DNA of 30,102 nt from Dehalococcoidia bacterium (GCA_023271485.1 JALPXT010000003.1:1-30102); one strand, 5' to 3'. Numbered from the stretch's first letter, positions 1 through 7,681 are shown. Notes: generated by a model not told the origin, from the letters alone. Numbers and translations are program-made.

Positions 1-404
1 CAGAAACTAACATCTATGCGATGTTCTCCAATAGGCGCATCGCCTGGAGTTTCAACAACTACATTAACTGTTCTGGATTCCCGAGGCGGAATTGATAATC
101 TGTGAATATTTCGCCCCATTGCCTCAAATCGTATATCCCACTCACGGGCTTCACCAAACGCCCAATATTGAATGCGGTGGTCTATCCTTCTTGGTTTAGG
201 ATTCGTGATGGTAATAGGGAACACCGCAGTATCGCCTGCTTCAATGATTTGACCAGGGAAATCACTTCGTATATCGATAATTGGCTCCCACTCCTCCTCA
301 CCTTGCCCCTCTGCCACTGCAACAGGTATGCTTTGTATTAGAAGCATGAGCAAAACTAGAAACACCAGCAACGGTATTCGCTTAGCATTAAAGTTTTTTA
401 TCAT
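1..404 (-). CDS. Secreted NEW3-domain protein, 3' part outside window
   Basis: This partial gene runs off the left edge, and about 134 codons are visible. The start is ATG at 404, preceded by the ribosome-binding stretch AGGTGAGGTG. The N-terminus is basic, followed by a hydrophobic run (LLVFLVLLMLLIQSIPVAVA) that looks like a signal peptide, then an acidic EGQGEEE stretch. From about residue 45 the sequence matches the NEW3 beta-sandwich pattern: an EAGDTAVFPITITNP strand pair, then PPRESRTVNVVVETPGDAPIGEH. NEW3 domains are extracytoplasmic modules often encoded next to ABC-2 exporters in archaea and some bacteria. The gene begins 10 bases after the permease stop, so it is the third gene of that operon. 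The substrate is unknown. Length and C-terminal anchor cannot be judged here. Confidence 0.8.
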   Translation of the reverse strand, partial: MIKNFNAKRIPLLVFLVLLMLLIQSIPVAVAEGQGEEEWEPIIDIRSDFPGQIIEAGDTAVFPITITNPKPRRIDHRIQYWAFGEAREWDIRFEAMGRNIHRLSIPPRESRTVNVVVETPGDAPIGEHRIDVSF

Positions 405-414
405 CTGTATCACC

Positions 415-1575
415 TCACCTTATATCCAGTTTCATAAATTTAGTATATGCAATAGCGAAGAATATCGCTGGTATGACAAATAATGCCAGGATATTCATCC
501 ATACTGCATAGAGCCTATCAAAGATGTCCGGGTCTTCAACTGGTATGTCATCACCTGGTATGTGAATCATGCCCATCATGCCGCCCATGCCAATATCAAG
601 TACTGTGGAGATTTCCCCGAAATGTGTCGCCGGACTCAATATGGCAAATGCTTCAGTTATTGGCCTTATCCTCTCCCAATACGCTTCACTCTGTCTTCTC
701 CATTCAGCCCATTCTTCTTCAGCAAGTGGGTCGATTTCAAATTCACGCTTCTCCAGTACTCCTTCATCTCCCTCCTGTCCTTCATCGGGTATTGATGGTG
801 GCGGTGGTACCCTAAAATCGAACGGAGGTGGCTCAGGTCGAGGCCCAACTATCATTTCTGCAGCAAACGGAGCAATGGCCGGCAAAATAAGTGAAATCAC
901 AAGTATGATGCCAAAGGCAAACATAATAGAAGATCCACTGTTCTTAAATAGAACCGATGACATAAGTGCAATTGCAAAAAATGACACCAGCAGTATTACA
1001 GAAATAATTCCAAATAAGGCGATGTTTACAAACTCACCAATAGTTGGAACTATGTCCGATATGAGGAGCATTGCCAGAGAGATTCCGAAAGTCATACCAA
1101 TGGCGAGTATAATTACAAGCAGTCCTGCTATTGCCTTCCCGTTTATAATTTCATCACGATATATGGGATGGGATAACAGTGTTTTAAGTGTTCGATCTTG
1201 CCTCTCCCTGGATATAAGATCAAAACCCATAACTACTGCCAGAATCGCTCCAAGTACTGGCATTGCCATCCTCATCCACATGAATGCATAGAGTGCGGAT
1301 GGTCTTTCAGGCATCCACTCCGTCACATGCACGACACCTGGGTGTCCTGGTGGGCCTGCTGGCATCGGTATCCTTATATCTTCTGCATCTTCTATTCTTT
1401 CTATATGCTCCTTATACCTATCAAGCGCATCGTGATACATATTAATTCCGCCGTGAAGTGAATATGCAGACAGCAGAAGAAATATAAGGAATACAATGAT
1501 GAATTTACCACTCCTTATATGGTCTATAAACTCCTTTCGTACTATATTTCCCAATCCGCTCCTATTGCTTCTCAT
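415..1575 (-). CDS. ABC-2 type transporter permease
   Basis: This 386-residue integral membrane protein is the membrane half of an exporter, paired with the upstream ATPase. Hydrophobic segments are visible near residues 27-43, 110-128, 150-172, 185-215 and 220-245, with a last one near 360-380. Between the fifth and the last segments is a long soluble loop rich in proline and acidic residues (about 250-330). The motif DLISRERQDRTLKTLLSHPI after the second segment is typical of ABC-2 permeases of the NosY/ABC-2_3 kind (established family feature). The start is ATG, with AAGGAG about nine bases upstream. Base composition is visibly more AT-rich than that of the housekeeping genes to the right. 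The substrate is unknown. Confidence 0.88.
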   Translation of the reverse strand: MRSNRSGLGNIVRKEFIDHIRSGKFIIVFLIFLLLSAYSLHGGINMYHDALDRYKEHIERIEDAEDIRIPMPAGPPGHPGVVHVTEWMPERPSALYAFMWMRMAMPVLGAILAVVMGFDLISRERQDRTLKTLLSHPIYRDEIINGKAIAGLLVIILAIGMTFGISLAMLLISDIVPTIGEFVNIALFGIISVILLVSFFAIALMSSVLFKNSGSSIMFAFGIILVISLILPAIAPFAAEMIVGPRPEPPPFDFRVPPPPSIPDEGQEGDEGVLEKREFEIDPLAEEEWAEWRRQSEAYWERIRPITEAFAILSPATHFGEISTVLDIGMGGMMGMIHIPGDDIPVEDPDIFDRLYAVWMNILALFVIPAIFFAIAYTKFMKLDIR

Positions 1576-1610
1576 ATCAAATCACTCCTTTTTTACGAAA
1601 TTATGCCGGA

Positions 1611-1639
1611 ATGCCCCGCCCTTTAGGCGGGGAGCTTCA
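1611..1639. repeat. IS200/IS605-end-like hairpin between ATPase and permease genes
   Basis: A perfect 7-bp stem CCCCGCC / GGCGGGG (1614-1620 and 1626-1632) closes on a CTTTA loop. It lies directly after the ATPase stop codon and before the permease ribosome-binding site. The motif GCCCCGCCCTTTAGGCGGGGAG closely resembles subterminal hairpins of IS200/IS605-family (TnpA/TnpB) elements, from memory. No transposase gene remains. It could be a solo element end or an intercistronic RNA hairpin that tunes permease expression. Confidence 0.5.
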
Positions 1640-2557
1640 CTCTTTATAAATGGAGAGGAATGCTTCCTCCAGTGTTGGCTCGTGCATTTTCATGCCTTTC
1701 ATACGGATGTGTTTTTCAAATAGAATTCCAGATATGTCCTCTCTAATATCGGAAGTGGACTCTATAACCACTCTTTTTCGATCTTCACTATACTCGATCT
1801 TCAGGATATCACTATGGGTTAAATCTGGAATTGGATCAAATGCCTCGATTATCATCTGTTTCTGATCTTCTCCCATGCCACTGAATTCTCTTTTAAGTTC
1901 ATCAATCGTACCTTTCGCTATCAGTCTACCTTCCTTTATAATTCCTGTTGTTTTGCAAACATTGCTTACCTCAGGCAAAATATGGGAAACTATAAAAATT
2001 GTCTTTCCTTCATCAGATAATCGCTTTACGAGATTTCGATACTGAAAAACGCTTTCGGGGTCTAAGTTTGCCGTTGGTTCATCCAAAAACAGTATCTTGG
2101 GGTCGTTTATAAGTGCCTGAGCCATACCAAGTCTCTGAGTCATACCTCGAGAAAATTGACCTGCTTTCTTTGTCACACCTCCAAGATTAACAAGTTCAAG
2201 CACCTCCTCTATCTTCTTCTGGCGCGCACTTTTTTCAATTTTATAAAACCCGGCAAAGTAATTAAGATTCTCCGCTGCAGTCATATTGGAGTAGAATCCA
2301 ATATCTTCGGGTAAATATCCAATGATATTTTTTACACTAAGTGGATCTTTTGAGACTTCTATATCGTTTACAAAACATTTGCCGTGTGTAGGTTCAATCA
2401 TTCCGACGAGCATCAGTATTGTTGTGCTTTTTCCGGCACCATTTGGACCAAGAAACCCGAAAATGTCTCCCTCTTCTACCTCCAGATTAAGTCCATCTAC
2501 TGCTTTTACCCCATTATAGTTTTTTGTTAAATTTTCTGTCCGTATCATGTATCTCAT
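1637..2557 (-). CDS. ABC transporter ATP-binding protein
   Basis: This is the ATPase subunit of the exporter, 306 residues from the chosen start. It has Walker A GPNGAGKST (about 37-45), an ABC signature-region variant FSRGMTQRLGMAQ (135-147), Walker B ILFLDEPT (155-162) and the switch histidine in IVSH (about 192). A C-terminal extension of about 80 residues is typical of CcmA/NatA-type export ATPases. An ORF can be opened at GTG 2566, but AGGTGG lies five bases before ATG 2557, so I use 2557; ATG 2548 is also possible. The 5' end overlaps a small ORF (2514-2669) in another frame. The operon order ATPase, permease, NEW3 protein argues for export of, or surface work on, an unknown substrate. 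Confidence 0.9.
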   Translation of the reverse strand: MRYMIRTENLTKNYNGVKAVDGLNLEVEEGDIFGFLGPNGAGKSTTILMLVGMIEPTHGKCFVNDIEVSKDPLSVKNIIGYLPEDIGFYSNMTAAENLNYFAGFYKIEKSARQKKIEEVLELVNLGGVTKKAGQFSRGMTQRLGMAQALINDPKILFLDEPTANLDPESVFQYRNLVKRLSDEGKTIFIVSHILPEVSNVCKTTGIIKEGRLIAKGTIDELKREFSGMGEDQKQMIIEAFDPIPDLTHSDILKIEYSEDRKRVVIESTSDIREDISGILFEKHIRMKGMKMHEPTLEEAFLSIYKE

Positions 2558-2669
2558 ATATTCCACCTGCTTCTTTTGATTTGTTATACTCCACTGCCCC
2601 TGAAGATTTAAGTTTTTTGATTGTATATTTTAAGTAGCCTCCTTCTATTATATCACCTCTAATGTTCAT
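2514..2669 (-). CDS. Small ORF overlapping the ATPase start, winged-helix-like
   Basis: This 51-codon reading frame begins at ATG 2669, right after a very strong ribosome-binding site (AAAGGGGGTGAT). It ends at TAA 2514-2516 inside the ATPase gene, in a different frame. The peptide contains LKYTIKKLKSSGAVEY followed by GGIYEI, which resembles the recognition helix and wing of a small winged-helix regulator. An in-frame stop lies directly before the ATG, so no longer form exists. It could be a real small regulator, a translational coupler for the ATPase, or the surviving end of a decayed regulator gene. The homology is a visual impression only. Confidence 0.4.
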   Translation of the reverse strand: MNIRGDIIEGGYLKYTIKKLKSSGAVEYNKSKEAGGIYEIHDTDRKFNKKL

Positions 2670-2922
2670 CTATCACCCCCTTTGCTTTGTCTACATCATT
2701 GAGATCGCTGTGCCACGCCCTGACTTCGCATCATACTTAACGAATTTCCTTTGGGCTCTCTTTGCCCCCTCACCTTTTTTGCCTTTTTTCCATCCATCTT
2801 CATCTTTTCCCTCATCTATCTTTATTATAACGCCCCAATGTTAAGATTCTGTTAAGAGATTGTTAAGATAAGGTTGCATCTATATCTTGACATTATCAGA
2901 TTAGGTGGTAGCCAGGGAAGAA
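2567..2922. other. Intergenic region between uvrC 3' end and the ABC operon
   Basis: This stretch of about 350 bases lacks a confident gene. It holds the Pho-box-like promoter (2824-2866), a leader of roughly 150 bases, and the start of the small ORF at 2669. The leader contains Lys/Arg-rich short frames on the minus strand (39 codons from an ATG near 2818, and an overlapping frame without a start codon). They look like decayed coding sequence, but I cannot assign them. I see no clear rho-independent terminator after uvrC. Confidence 0.5.
2824..2866 (-). promoter_or_regulatory. Promoter with triple TTAACA direct repeat (Pho-box-like) for the ABC operon
   Basis: On the minus strand, TTAACA occurs three times, at 2861-2866, 2850-2855 and 2839-2844, with exact 11-bp periodicity. 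A degenerate fourth unit (GCAACC) falls in the same register at 2872-2877. A perfect TATAAT lies at 2824-2829, nine bases after the proximal repeat, and there is no separate -35 box. This matches the architecture of PhoP-activated promoters in Bacillus subtilis, where TTAACA-like repeats cover about -22 to -60. The predicted transcript starts near 2817 and reads into the small ORF and ABC genes. Which response regulator binds is inference. Confidence 0.6.
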
Positions 2923-4770
2923 CTATAGCTGATCCTTCACCTTTGCTGCCAGTGGCCGGGTCATCCCCGGAACCGAGGCCAGTTCGTCAATCGAGGCAGA
3001 CATAATCTCCCTGAGAGTGCCGAACCTCTTGAGCAGGGCTCGCTTGCGCTTGGGCCCGATGCCGGGTACCCCATCGAGTCCAGAGGTGAACGTGCTTTTT
3101 CCTCTCACCTTTAGATGATAGGAAAGGGCGAAGCGATGCGATTCATCCCGAATACGCTGCAAGAGATAAAGCGCCTGCGAGTTTCGGGGCAGGGTGATCG
3201 GCTCGGCTGCCTGGGGAAGGAAGATTTCCTCGTTTTCCTTGGCGATGCCGGCTATGGGAACGGATTCAATGCCCAGCTCACGGATGACCTCCAGGGCGGC
3301 ATTGAGGTGTCCCCGCCCCCCATCGATGAGGACCAGATCGGGGGTTGAGCCCCAACTTTCACCGGTTTCTTCTTGTCTGGCACTGGATGTTCTCCTGAAA
3401 CGTCGCCGCAACACCTCCCGCATCATGGCATAGTCATCGATGCCGGCCACTGCCCTGATCCGGAACCGGCGATAATGCGACGATTTCGGTTTACCACCCA
3501 TAAAGACAACCATGCTGCCCACCGCCGCCGTCCCACTTATATCGGATACGTCGTAACACTCTATTCGCTGGGGCATTCGAGGCAGGCGCAAGCGATCCTT
3601 TAACTCCTCCAGGGCAGCGGCGGTTTTTCCGCTATCGGCGAGCCACTTTATCCGGGATTGTTCCAGTAACTCTGAGGCATTCTGAGCAACCAGATCCACT
3701 AGTCTCTTCTTTTCCCCGCGGCGCGGCGTCAGTAATCGAACCCGGCGACCACGCTTGCTCTCCAGCCAGGTCTCGATCAACGGCTTATCCACCAGTTCTG
3801 TCTGGAGCAGTATCTGTGGCGGGATGGTTACTCCGGAACTGTAGAACTGTTCCACAAAACTCGCCATGATCTGGCGGGGATTCTCGTCCTGCACGCCCTC
3901 GAGAAGGAAATGCTCCTGGCCCAGTAACTTGCCCCCGCGGACGAAGAATACCTGGGCGCAGGCCTCATTCTTGTCCTGAGCAATGGCAATTACATCTTCA
4001 TTGACTTTACGGGTAGAGACAACCTTCTGCTGCTCGATGATGCTTTCAATCGCCTGAATCTGGTCTCGCAACGAGGCAGCCTTCTCGAAATCCAGGTTTG
4101 AAGCTGCCGCCGACATCTTCTTCTTAAGCTCATGTATCACCTGGGCCTGTTTTCCCTCAAGAAAGAGTATCACCTGGGCGATGATCCTCTGGTACTCCTC
4201 TCGGTTCACCGCCCCGATGCAGGGCCCGGTGCAGCGGTGGATGTGATATTTGAGGCAGGGACGAGTATCGGGCCCGGTGATGACTTTCTTGCAGGTTCGA
4301 TAGGGGAAGAGTTTGTTTACCAGGTTCATGGTTCGGCGAAGGGAGCCGGGCCCGGCGTACGGACCGAAGTACCGGCTTCCATCCTCGATCAGACGCCTGG
4401 TCAGTTGCACGCCGGGCCATTCCTCGGCGAGGGTGATCTTGAGATAGGGATAGCTCTTATCGTCCTTGAACCGAACATTAAAATAGGGTCGATACTTCTT
4501 GATGAGGTTGCATTCGAGGATGAGGGCCTCTTGCTCCGAATCGGTGATGATGAAATCGATATCAGTTGTCATGGATACCATTCTCTGAAGCTTTGGGGGT
4601 AGCGCCTGGGGCGCAAAGTAGGACCTTACACGATGCTGCAGGCTGGCCGCTTTGCCCACATAGAGGACAGCCCCGCCATCGTCCCGAAAGAGATAGACTC
4701 CCGGCTTGTCCGGCAATTGGGATTGCTTTCCACCGGTTTCAAATCTCATAATGTCATCTGACTTCTCCAT
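2923..4770 (-). CDS. uvrC: Excinuclease ABC subunit C
   Basis: UvrC makes the dual incisions in nucleotide excision repair together with UvrA/UvrB. The 615 residues show the whole layout. The N-terminal GIY-YIG nuclease has GVYLF at about 24-28 and LYVGK at 36-40. A UvrB-binding UVR segment lies near 200-235. The RNase-H-like 5' nuclease shows CYDVSDISGT and DLVLIDGGRGH. The C-terminus has tandem helix-hairpin-helices (GVPGIGPKRKRALL, then ASVPGM). Length is normal for the family. The start at 4770 overlaps the vapC end by 17 bases. ATG 4749 (beginning MRFETGG) is an alternative, and neither has a convincing ribosome-binding site at ideal spacing. The overlap suggests readthrough from vapBC or rel. 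Confidence 0.96.
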   Translation of the reverse strand: MEKSDDIMRFETGGKQSQLPDKPGVYLFRDDGGAVLYVGKAASLQHRVRSYFAPQALPPKLQRMVSMTTDIDFIITDSEQEALILECNLIKKYRPYFNVRFKDDKSYPYLKITLAEEWPGVQLTRRLIEDGSRYFGPYAGPGSLRRTMNLVNKLFPYRTCKKVITGPDTRPCLKYHIHRCTGPCIGAVNREEYQRIIAQVILFLEGKQAQVIHELKKKMSAAASNLDFEKAASLRDQIQAIESIIEQQKVVSTRKVNEDVIAIAQDKNEACAQVFFVRGGKLLGQEHFLLEGVQDENPRQIMASFVEQFYSSGVTIPPQILLQTELVDKPLIETWLESKRGRRVRLLTPRRGEKKRLVDLVAQNASELLEQSRIKWLADSGKTAAALEELKDRLRLPRMPQRIECYDVSDISGTAAVGSMVVFMGGKPKSSHYRRFRIRAVAGIDDYAMMREVLRRRFRRTSSARQEETGESWGSTPDLVLIDGGRGHLNAALEVIRELGIESVPIAGIAKENEEIFLPQAAEPITLPRNSQALYLLQRIRDESHRFALSYHLKVRGKSTFTSGLDGVPGIGPKRKRALLKRFGTLREIMSASIDELASVPGMTRPLAAKVKDQL

Positions 4771-5122
4771 AATTAATACCCATTGCAGATGAGACCAGCC
4801 TCAGTTTTTTGTCAAGAGTCCAAATGGTTACATCTGTCAAAACGGCGGATGTAAGAAGATGCACATCAATATAGCCAAGACCTTTCCCCATCAGATCATT
4901 GTATTGTATAAACTGCAGCACTTCGTCATAACTGGCTGATACGACCATAGGAAGAGATTGAAGTAAAGAAAGTATTTCATCCCTGTTCTCTATATTGCCG
5001 CATGCAAGTTCACCAACGATAAAAGGATGACAAACCACTTCTCCCTCGTATAATAAATTCTCAAGCTCTGGATTGCCATCGCGAAGATGAGATATCCAAA
5101 CAGACGTGTCAGCAATGACCAT
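4754..5122 (-). CDS. vapC: PIN-domain toxin, VapC family
   Basis: This 122-residue PIN-domain ribonuclease is the predicted toxin of a type II pair. The acidic metal-binding residues sit at expected places: D5 in MVIADTSVW, the glutamate in IVGELACG near residue 38, the aspartate in GYIDVHLL near 86 and the aspartate in WTLDKKL near 104. One base separates it from the antitoxin stop, and its own 3' end overlaps the annotated uvrC start. VapC enzymes typically cut tRNA or rRNA; the target here cannot be read from sequence. The gene appears intact and full length. Confidence 0.9.
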   Translation of the reverse strand: MVIADTSVWISHLRDGNPELENLLYEGEVVCHPFIVGELACGNIENRDEILSLLQSLPMVVSASYDEVLQFIQYNDLMGKGLGYIDVHLLTSAVLTDVTIWTLDKKLRLVSSAMGINYGEVR

Positions 5123-5123
5123 C

Positions 5124-5321
5124 TTATTTATCCACTGTTCTTCTGCGAGGGATCATCTTTAGTTTTTTTTCGGTCCCCCCAAGTTTGGCCAGTCTCTTAC
5201 TGCTCTCCATAGCAATTAGAGATTCCAGACCAAGTCTTACCAGAGATGTTTTTTCCTTGACCCCAGTCAATTCTGATGCTTTTCTAACCAGGTTGTCCTC
5301 AATATTTATTGTTGTCCTCAT
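5124..5321 (-). CDS. vapB: VapB-type antitoxin
   Basis: This 65-residue protein begins MRTTINIEDNLVRKASELTG, the ribbon-helix-helix-like DNA-binding start of VapB antitoxins of the type with short basic tails. The central LVRLGLESLIAMESSKRLAKLGG and basic C-terminus (RRRTVDK) fit toxin binding followed by a flexible end. The start ATG has GGAG about ten bases upstream. It precedes vapC by one base, and the palindromic operator upstream (5368-5386) supports autoregulation by the VapBC complex. The pair sits between rel and uvrC. Confidence 0.88.
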   Translation of the reverse strand: MRTTINIEDNLVRKASELTGVKEKTSLVRLGLESLIAMESSKRLAKLGGTEKKLKMIPRRRTVDK

Positions 5322-5365
5322 AGTCTACTCCTCATAGATTCAAGAGTATTCCAAGTATATGTATT

Positions 5366-5394
5366 ATTATGCATTATATATGCATACTTGTCAA
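5366..5394 (-). promoter_or_regulatory. vapBC promoter with palindromic operator
   Basis: On the minus strand there is a perfect -35 TTGACA (5389-5394), a 17-bp spacer and a -10 CATAAT (5366-5371). Inside the spacer and touching the -10 is an inverted repeat, TATGCAT / ATGCATA (5368-5374 and 5380-5386) around a 5-bp centre. A second, wider pair, AAGTAT / ATACTT, flanks it (5353-5358 and 5384-5389). The placement is what is expected for an autoregulatory VapBC operator. The promoter starts within 20 bases of the rel stop codon. Confidence 0.75.
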
Positions 5395-5406
5395 GTAAAA
5401 GTGGGT

Positions 5407-7548
5407 TCATCTATCCCTGGCAATCCGGTTCACGCTGATGATCCCCCTCACCCTCTCTAGCCGGGAGAAAAACCGGCTTAGATGCCCGATGTCGGTAATA
5501 TCCAGGATGAGGTACACGGAGATGGTGGCATCATCGTGATTTACATTGGAGATCGAGGCAATATTTATTTTGTTCTCCGAAACAACGGTGCTGATATCTT
5601 TTATCAGCCCCACCCGGTCGTATGCCTTGACGCAAATTGAGACCGGATAGGAGCGAAGGCTCTGACCCCAACTGACGTCGATTAATCGCTCCTTGTTACT
5701 CTCGGGAACGATGTTGGAGCAGTTCCGGCGATGAATGGTGACGCCTTTAGTTCGAGTGACGTAGCCGACGATTTCATCGCCGGGAACCGGCGTGCAGCAT
5801 GGTGCAAGGTGTGTCAGCAAATCGCCGACTCCGAGCACCTGGATGCCGGTGGGTGCCGCCGGTCGCTTTGGGGCTGCCGGCGGAGGTGATACGGTTTCCT
5901 CCCTGGGAACTAACTTGGGGCCGATCTGATGGGCGCTGATATCTCCACACCCGATGGCAATCAGGAATTCGTTGAGATCGTCGTAGTCGAATAAGCTTGC
6001 TATTTCTATCCCGCTGGCACTCACCCCAAGGCGTCTAAGCTCCTTTTCAAAGAGTGCCTTCCCTCGTTCGAGATTCTCGGCTCGCTCTCGTCTTCGGAAC
6101 CACTGCCTGATCTTATCCCGTGCCTGATGGCTCTTGACATAACCAGAGTGGGGGTTCAGCCAGTCGAGGCTTGGCCCGCGATCCGACTTGGTGCTGAGTA
6201 TCTCGACTACATCCCCATTCCGAAGTTGGTGAGTCAGTTGAACGAGCTTGCCATTGACCTTGGCCCCGGTGCAGCGATGGCCCAGCTCGGTATGAATTCG
6301 ATAGGCGAAATCAAGTGGGGTGGCCCCTCGAGGTAATTCTTTGATCTCGCCCATGGGGGTAAATACGTAGACCTGATCCTTAAAGACGTCGGCTTTGAGT
6401 GACTCCACGAGATCAGTCCCGGTGAGATCCTGGCGCCATTCTATGAGTTGCCTGAACCAGGCCAATTTCTCCTCAAAGCCTATGTCTTTCTTAGCGCCTT
6501 CTTTGTAGCGCCAGTGGGCCGCAACCCCGTATTCGTCGGTGCGATGCATATCGTGAGTGCGAATCTGTATCTCCAGTGGTTTGCCTTCGAGCGCTATCAC
6601 TGTGGTGTGAAGCGATTGATACATGTTCCCTTTGGGGTTAGCAATGAAATCATCGAACTGTCCGCGCAGCGGATGCCAGAGGCTATGAATGATGCCCAGG
6701 GCGTTATAACAATCGGAGATTTCGTCAACAAGGACGCGAATCGCCAGGAGATCGTGAATCTCACTGAATTCCTTTCCCTGCTCGGCATATTTCTGCATCT
6801 TGGTATAAATGCTGTAGATGCTCTTTGGCCGGCCGCTGATATCAGCCTTCACTCCTGCTTTCTGAAACTCATCTTTCAGAACTCGGCTGGCGTAGGTGAT
6901 GTATCTGTCCCAGGCTGTTTTCCTGACCTCCAGAAGGTGGGCGATCTCCCGGTGATCATCCGGCTGAAGCCAGCGAAATGAGAGATCCTCCAACTCCTGT
7001 TTTAGGCGCCATATTCCCAGCCGGTGGGCAAGGGGAGCGTATATCTCCATTGTCTCTCGAGCAATGCGATCACGCTTCTGCGGAGGCAGAGGGCCCAGGG
7101 TGCGCATGTTGTGTATCCTGTCAGCCAGCTTGATGAACACCACGCGAACGTCTTGCGACATAGCAAGCAGCATCTTGCGCAGGTTGTCTGCCTGGGGGTG
7201 GCTATCTTCGACCTTCTCTGAGCCTCGCCTGGCGATCATGTTCAACTTGGTTGTGCCGTCAACCAGATTTCTAACTTCCACCCCAAATCTGCGCTCAATT
7301 TCTTCCAGCGCTGTCCCGCAGTCCTCGGGCACGTCATGGAGCAAGGCAGCAATTATGCCGGCGGCGCCAAGACGGAGATCAGCCACAATGCTAGCGGTTT
7401 GGACAGGATGTTCCAGATAGGGTCCCCCTGACTTGCGAACCTGCTCGGCGTGCGCCTCGAGCGCAAAGCGGTACGCCTCCTCGATCAGAGGGAGATCCTC
7501 CGGGGGAAGGTAGGCACTTACCTTGGCGACGAGTTCTTGGGAGTCCAC
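5407..7548 (-). CDS. rel: Bifunctional (p)ppGpp synthetase/hydrolase, RelA/SpoT family
   Basis: This enzyme makes and degrades the alarmone (p)ppGpp (713 residues from GTG 7548). The N-terminal HD hydrolase is intact (LLHDVPED). The synthetase domain carries QFDDFIANPKGNMYQSLHT. A TGS domain follows (VFTPMGEIKELPRGATPLDF), then a cysteine-bearing region (HLAPCCTP ... RRNCSNI) and a C-terminal ACT domain (VSICVKAYDRVGLIKDI). The frame stays open to 7671, but the family begins at the VDSQELVAKVSAYLPPE sequence, so I take the GTG there. A TATACT/TATAAT element abuts this GTG, which implies a leaderless transcript. Hydrolase and synthetase motifs both look functional. Confidence 0.93.
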   Translation of the reverse strand: MDSQELVAKVSAYLPPEDLPLIEEAYRFALEAHAEQVRKSGGPYLEHPVQTASIVADLRLGAAGIIAALLHDVPEDCGTALEEIERRFGVEVRNLVDGTTKLNMIARRGSEKVEDSHPQADNLRKMLLAMSQDVRVVFIKLADRIHNMRTLGPLPPQKRDRIARETMEIYAPLAHRLGIWRLKQELEDLSFRWLQPDDHREIAHLLEVRKTAWDRYITYASRVLKDEFQKAGVKADISGRPKSIYSIYTKMQKYAEQGKEFSEIHDLLAIRVLVDEISDCYNALGIIHSLWHPLRGQFDDFIANPKGNMYQSLHTTVIALEGKPLEIQIRTHDMHRTDEYGVAAHWRYKEGAKKDIGFEEKLAWFRQLIEWRQDLTGTDLVESLKADVFKDQVYVFTPMGEIKELPRGATPLDFAYRIHTELGHRCTGAKVNGKLVQLTHQLRNGDVVEILSTKSDRGPSLDWLNPHSGYVKSHQARDKIRQWFRRRERAENLERGKALFEKELRRLGVSASGIEIASLFDYDDLNEFLIAIGCGDISAHQIGPKLVPREETVSPPPAAPKRPAAPTGIQVLGVGDLLTHLAPCCTPVPGDEIVGYVTRTKGVTIHRRNCSNIVPESNKERLIDVSWGQSLRSYPVSICVKAYDRVGLIKDISTVVSENKINIASISNVNHDDATISVYLILDITDIGHLSRFFSRLERVRGIISVNRIARDR

Positions 7549-7583
7549 ATTATAAGTATAGCGTCGGACTGATAGATATGCAA
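7549..7583 (-). promoter_or_regulatory. Probable rel promoter giving a leaderless transcript
   Basis: On the minus strand TTGCAT (7578-7583) is followed by a 17-bp spacer and TATACT (7555-7560), directly joined to TATAAT (7549-7554). The next base begins the GTG start codon at 7548. From the first -10, transcription would begin at or beside the GTG, leaving no room for a ribosome-binding site. If rel instead starts upstream, this element would be inside the gene. Confidence 0.4.
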
Positions 7584-7624
7584 CAAAAATCTGGCCACCT
7601 CTTCTAAAACATGGATGCTTGTGG

Positions 7625-7630
7625 TATACT
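7625..7630 (+). promoter_or_regulatory. Extended -10 promoter before the aquaporin-arsC pair
   Basis: TATACT is preceded by TGG in the TGn extended -10 position (7622-7624). No good -35 is present 17 bases upstream (TTCTAA). It would drive the plus-strand aquaporin, arsC and possibly fmt. It is weak evidence by itself. Confidence 0.35.
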
Positions 7631-7681
7631 GGTGATGAAGTCAGGTCAGGGGGGTGGTTTGGCGACGGCACAGATCTAGAT

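Noticed and set aside
569..1291. 240-codon plus-strand frame opposite the ABC permease
   Set aside because: It is a shadow of the permease gene on the other strand. Low-complexity Ser/Ile-rich sequence mirrors the membrane segments.
2887..2892. TTGACA as a plus-strand -35 box after uvrC
   Set aside because: No -10 box follows at suitable spacing, and no plus-strand gene lies downstream.
7549..7671. N-terminal extension of rel to an ATG at 7671
   Set aside because: The added residues do not resemble the family. The normal N-terminus begins at the GTG at 7548, and a promoter-like element lies in between.
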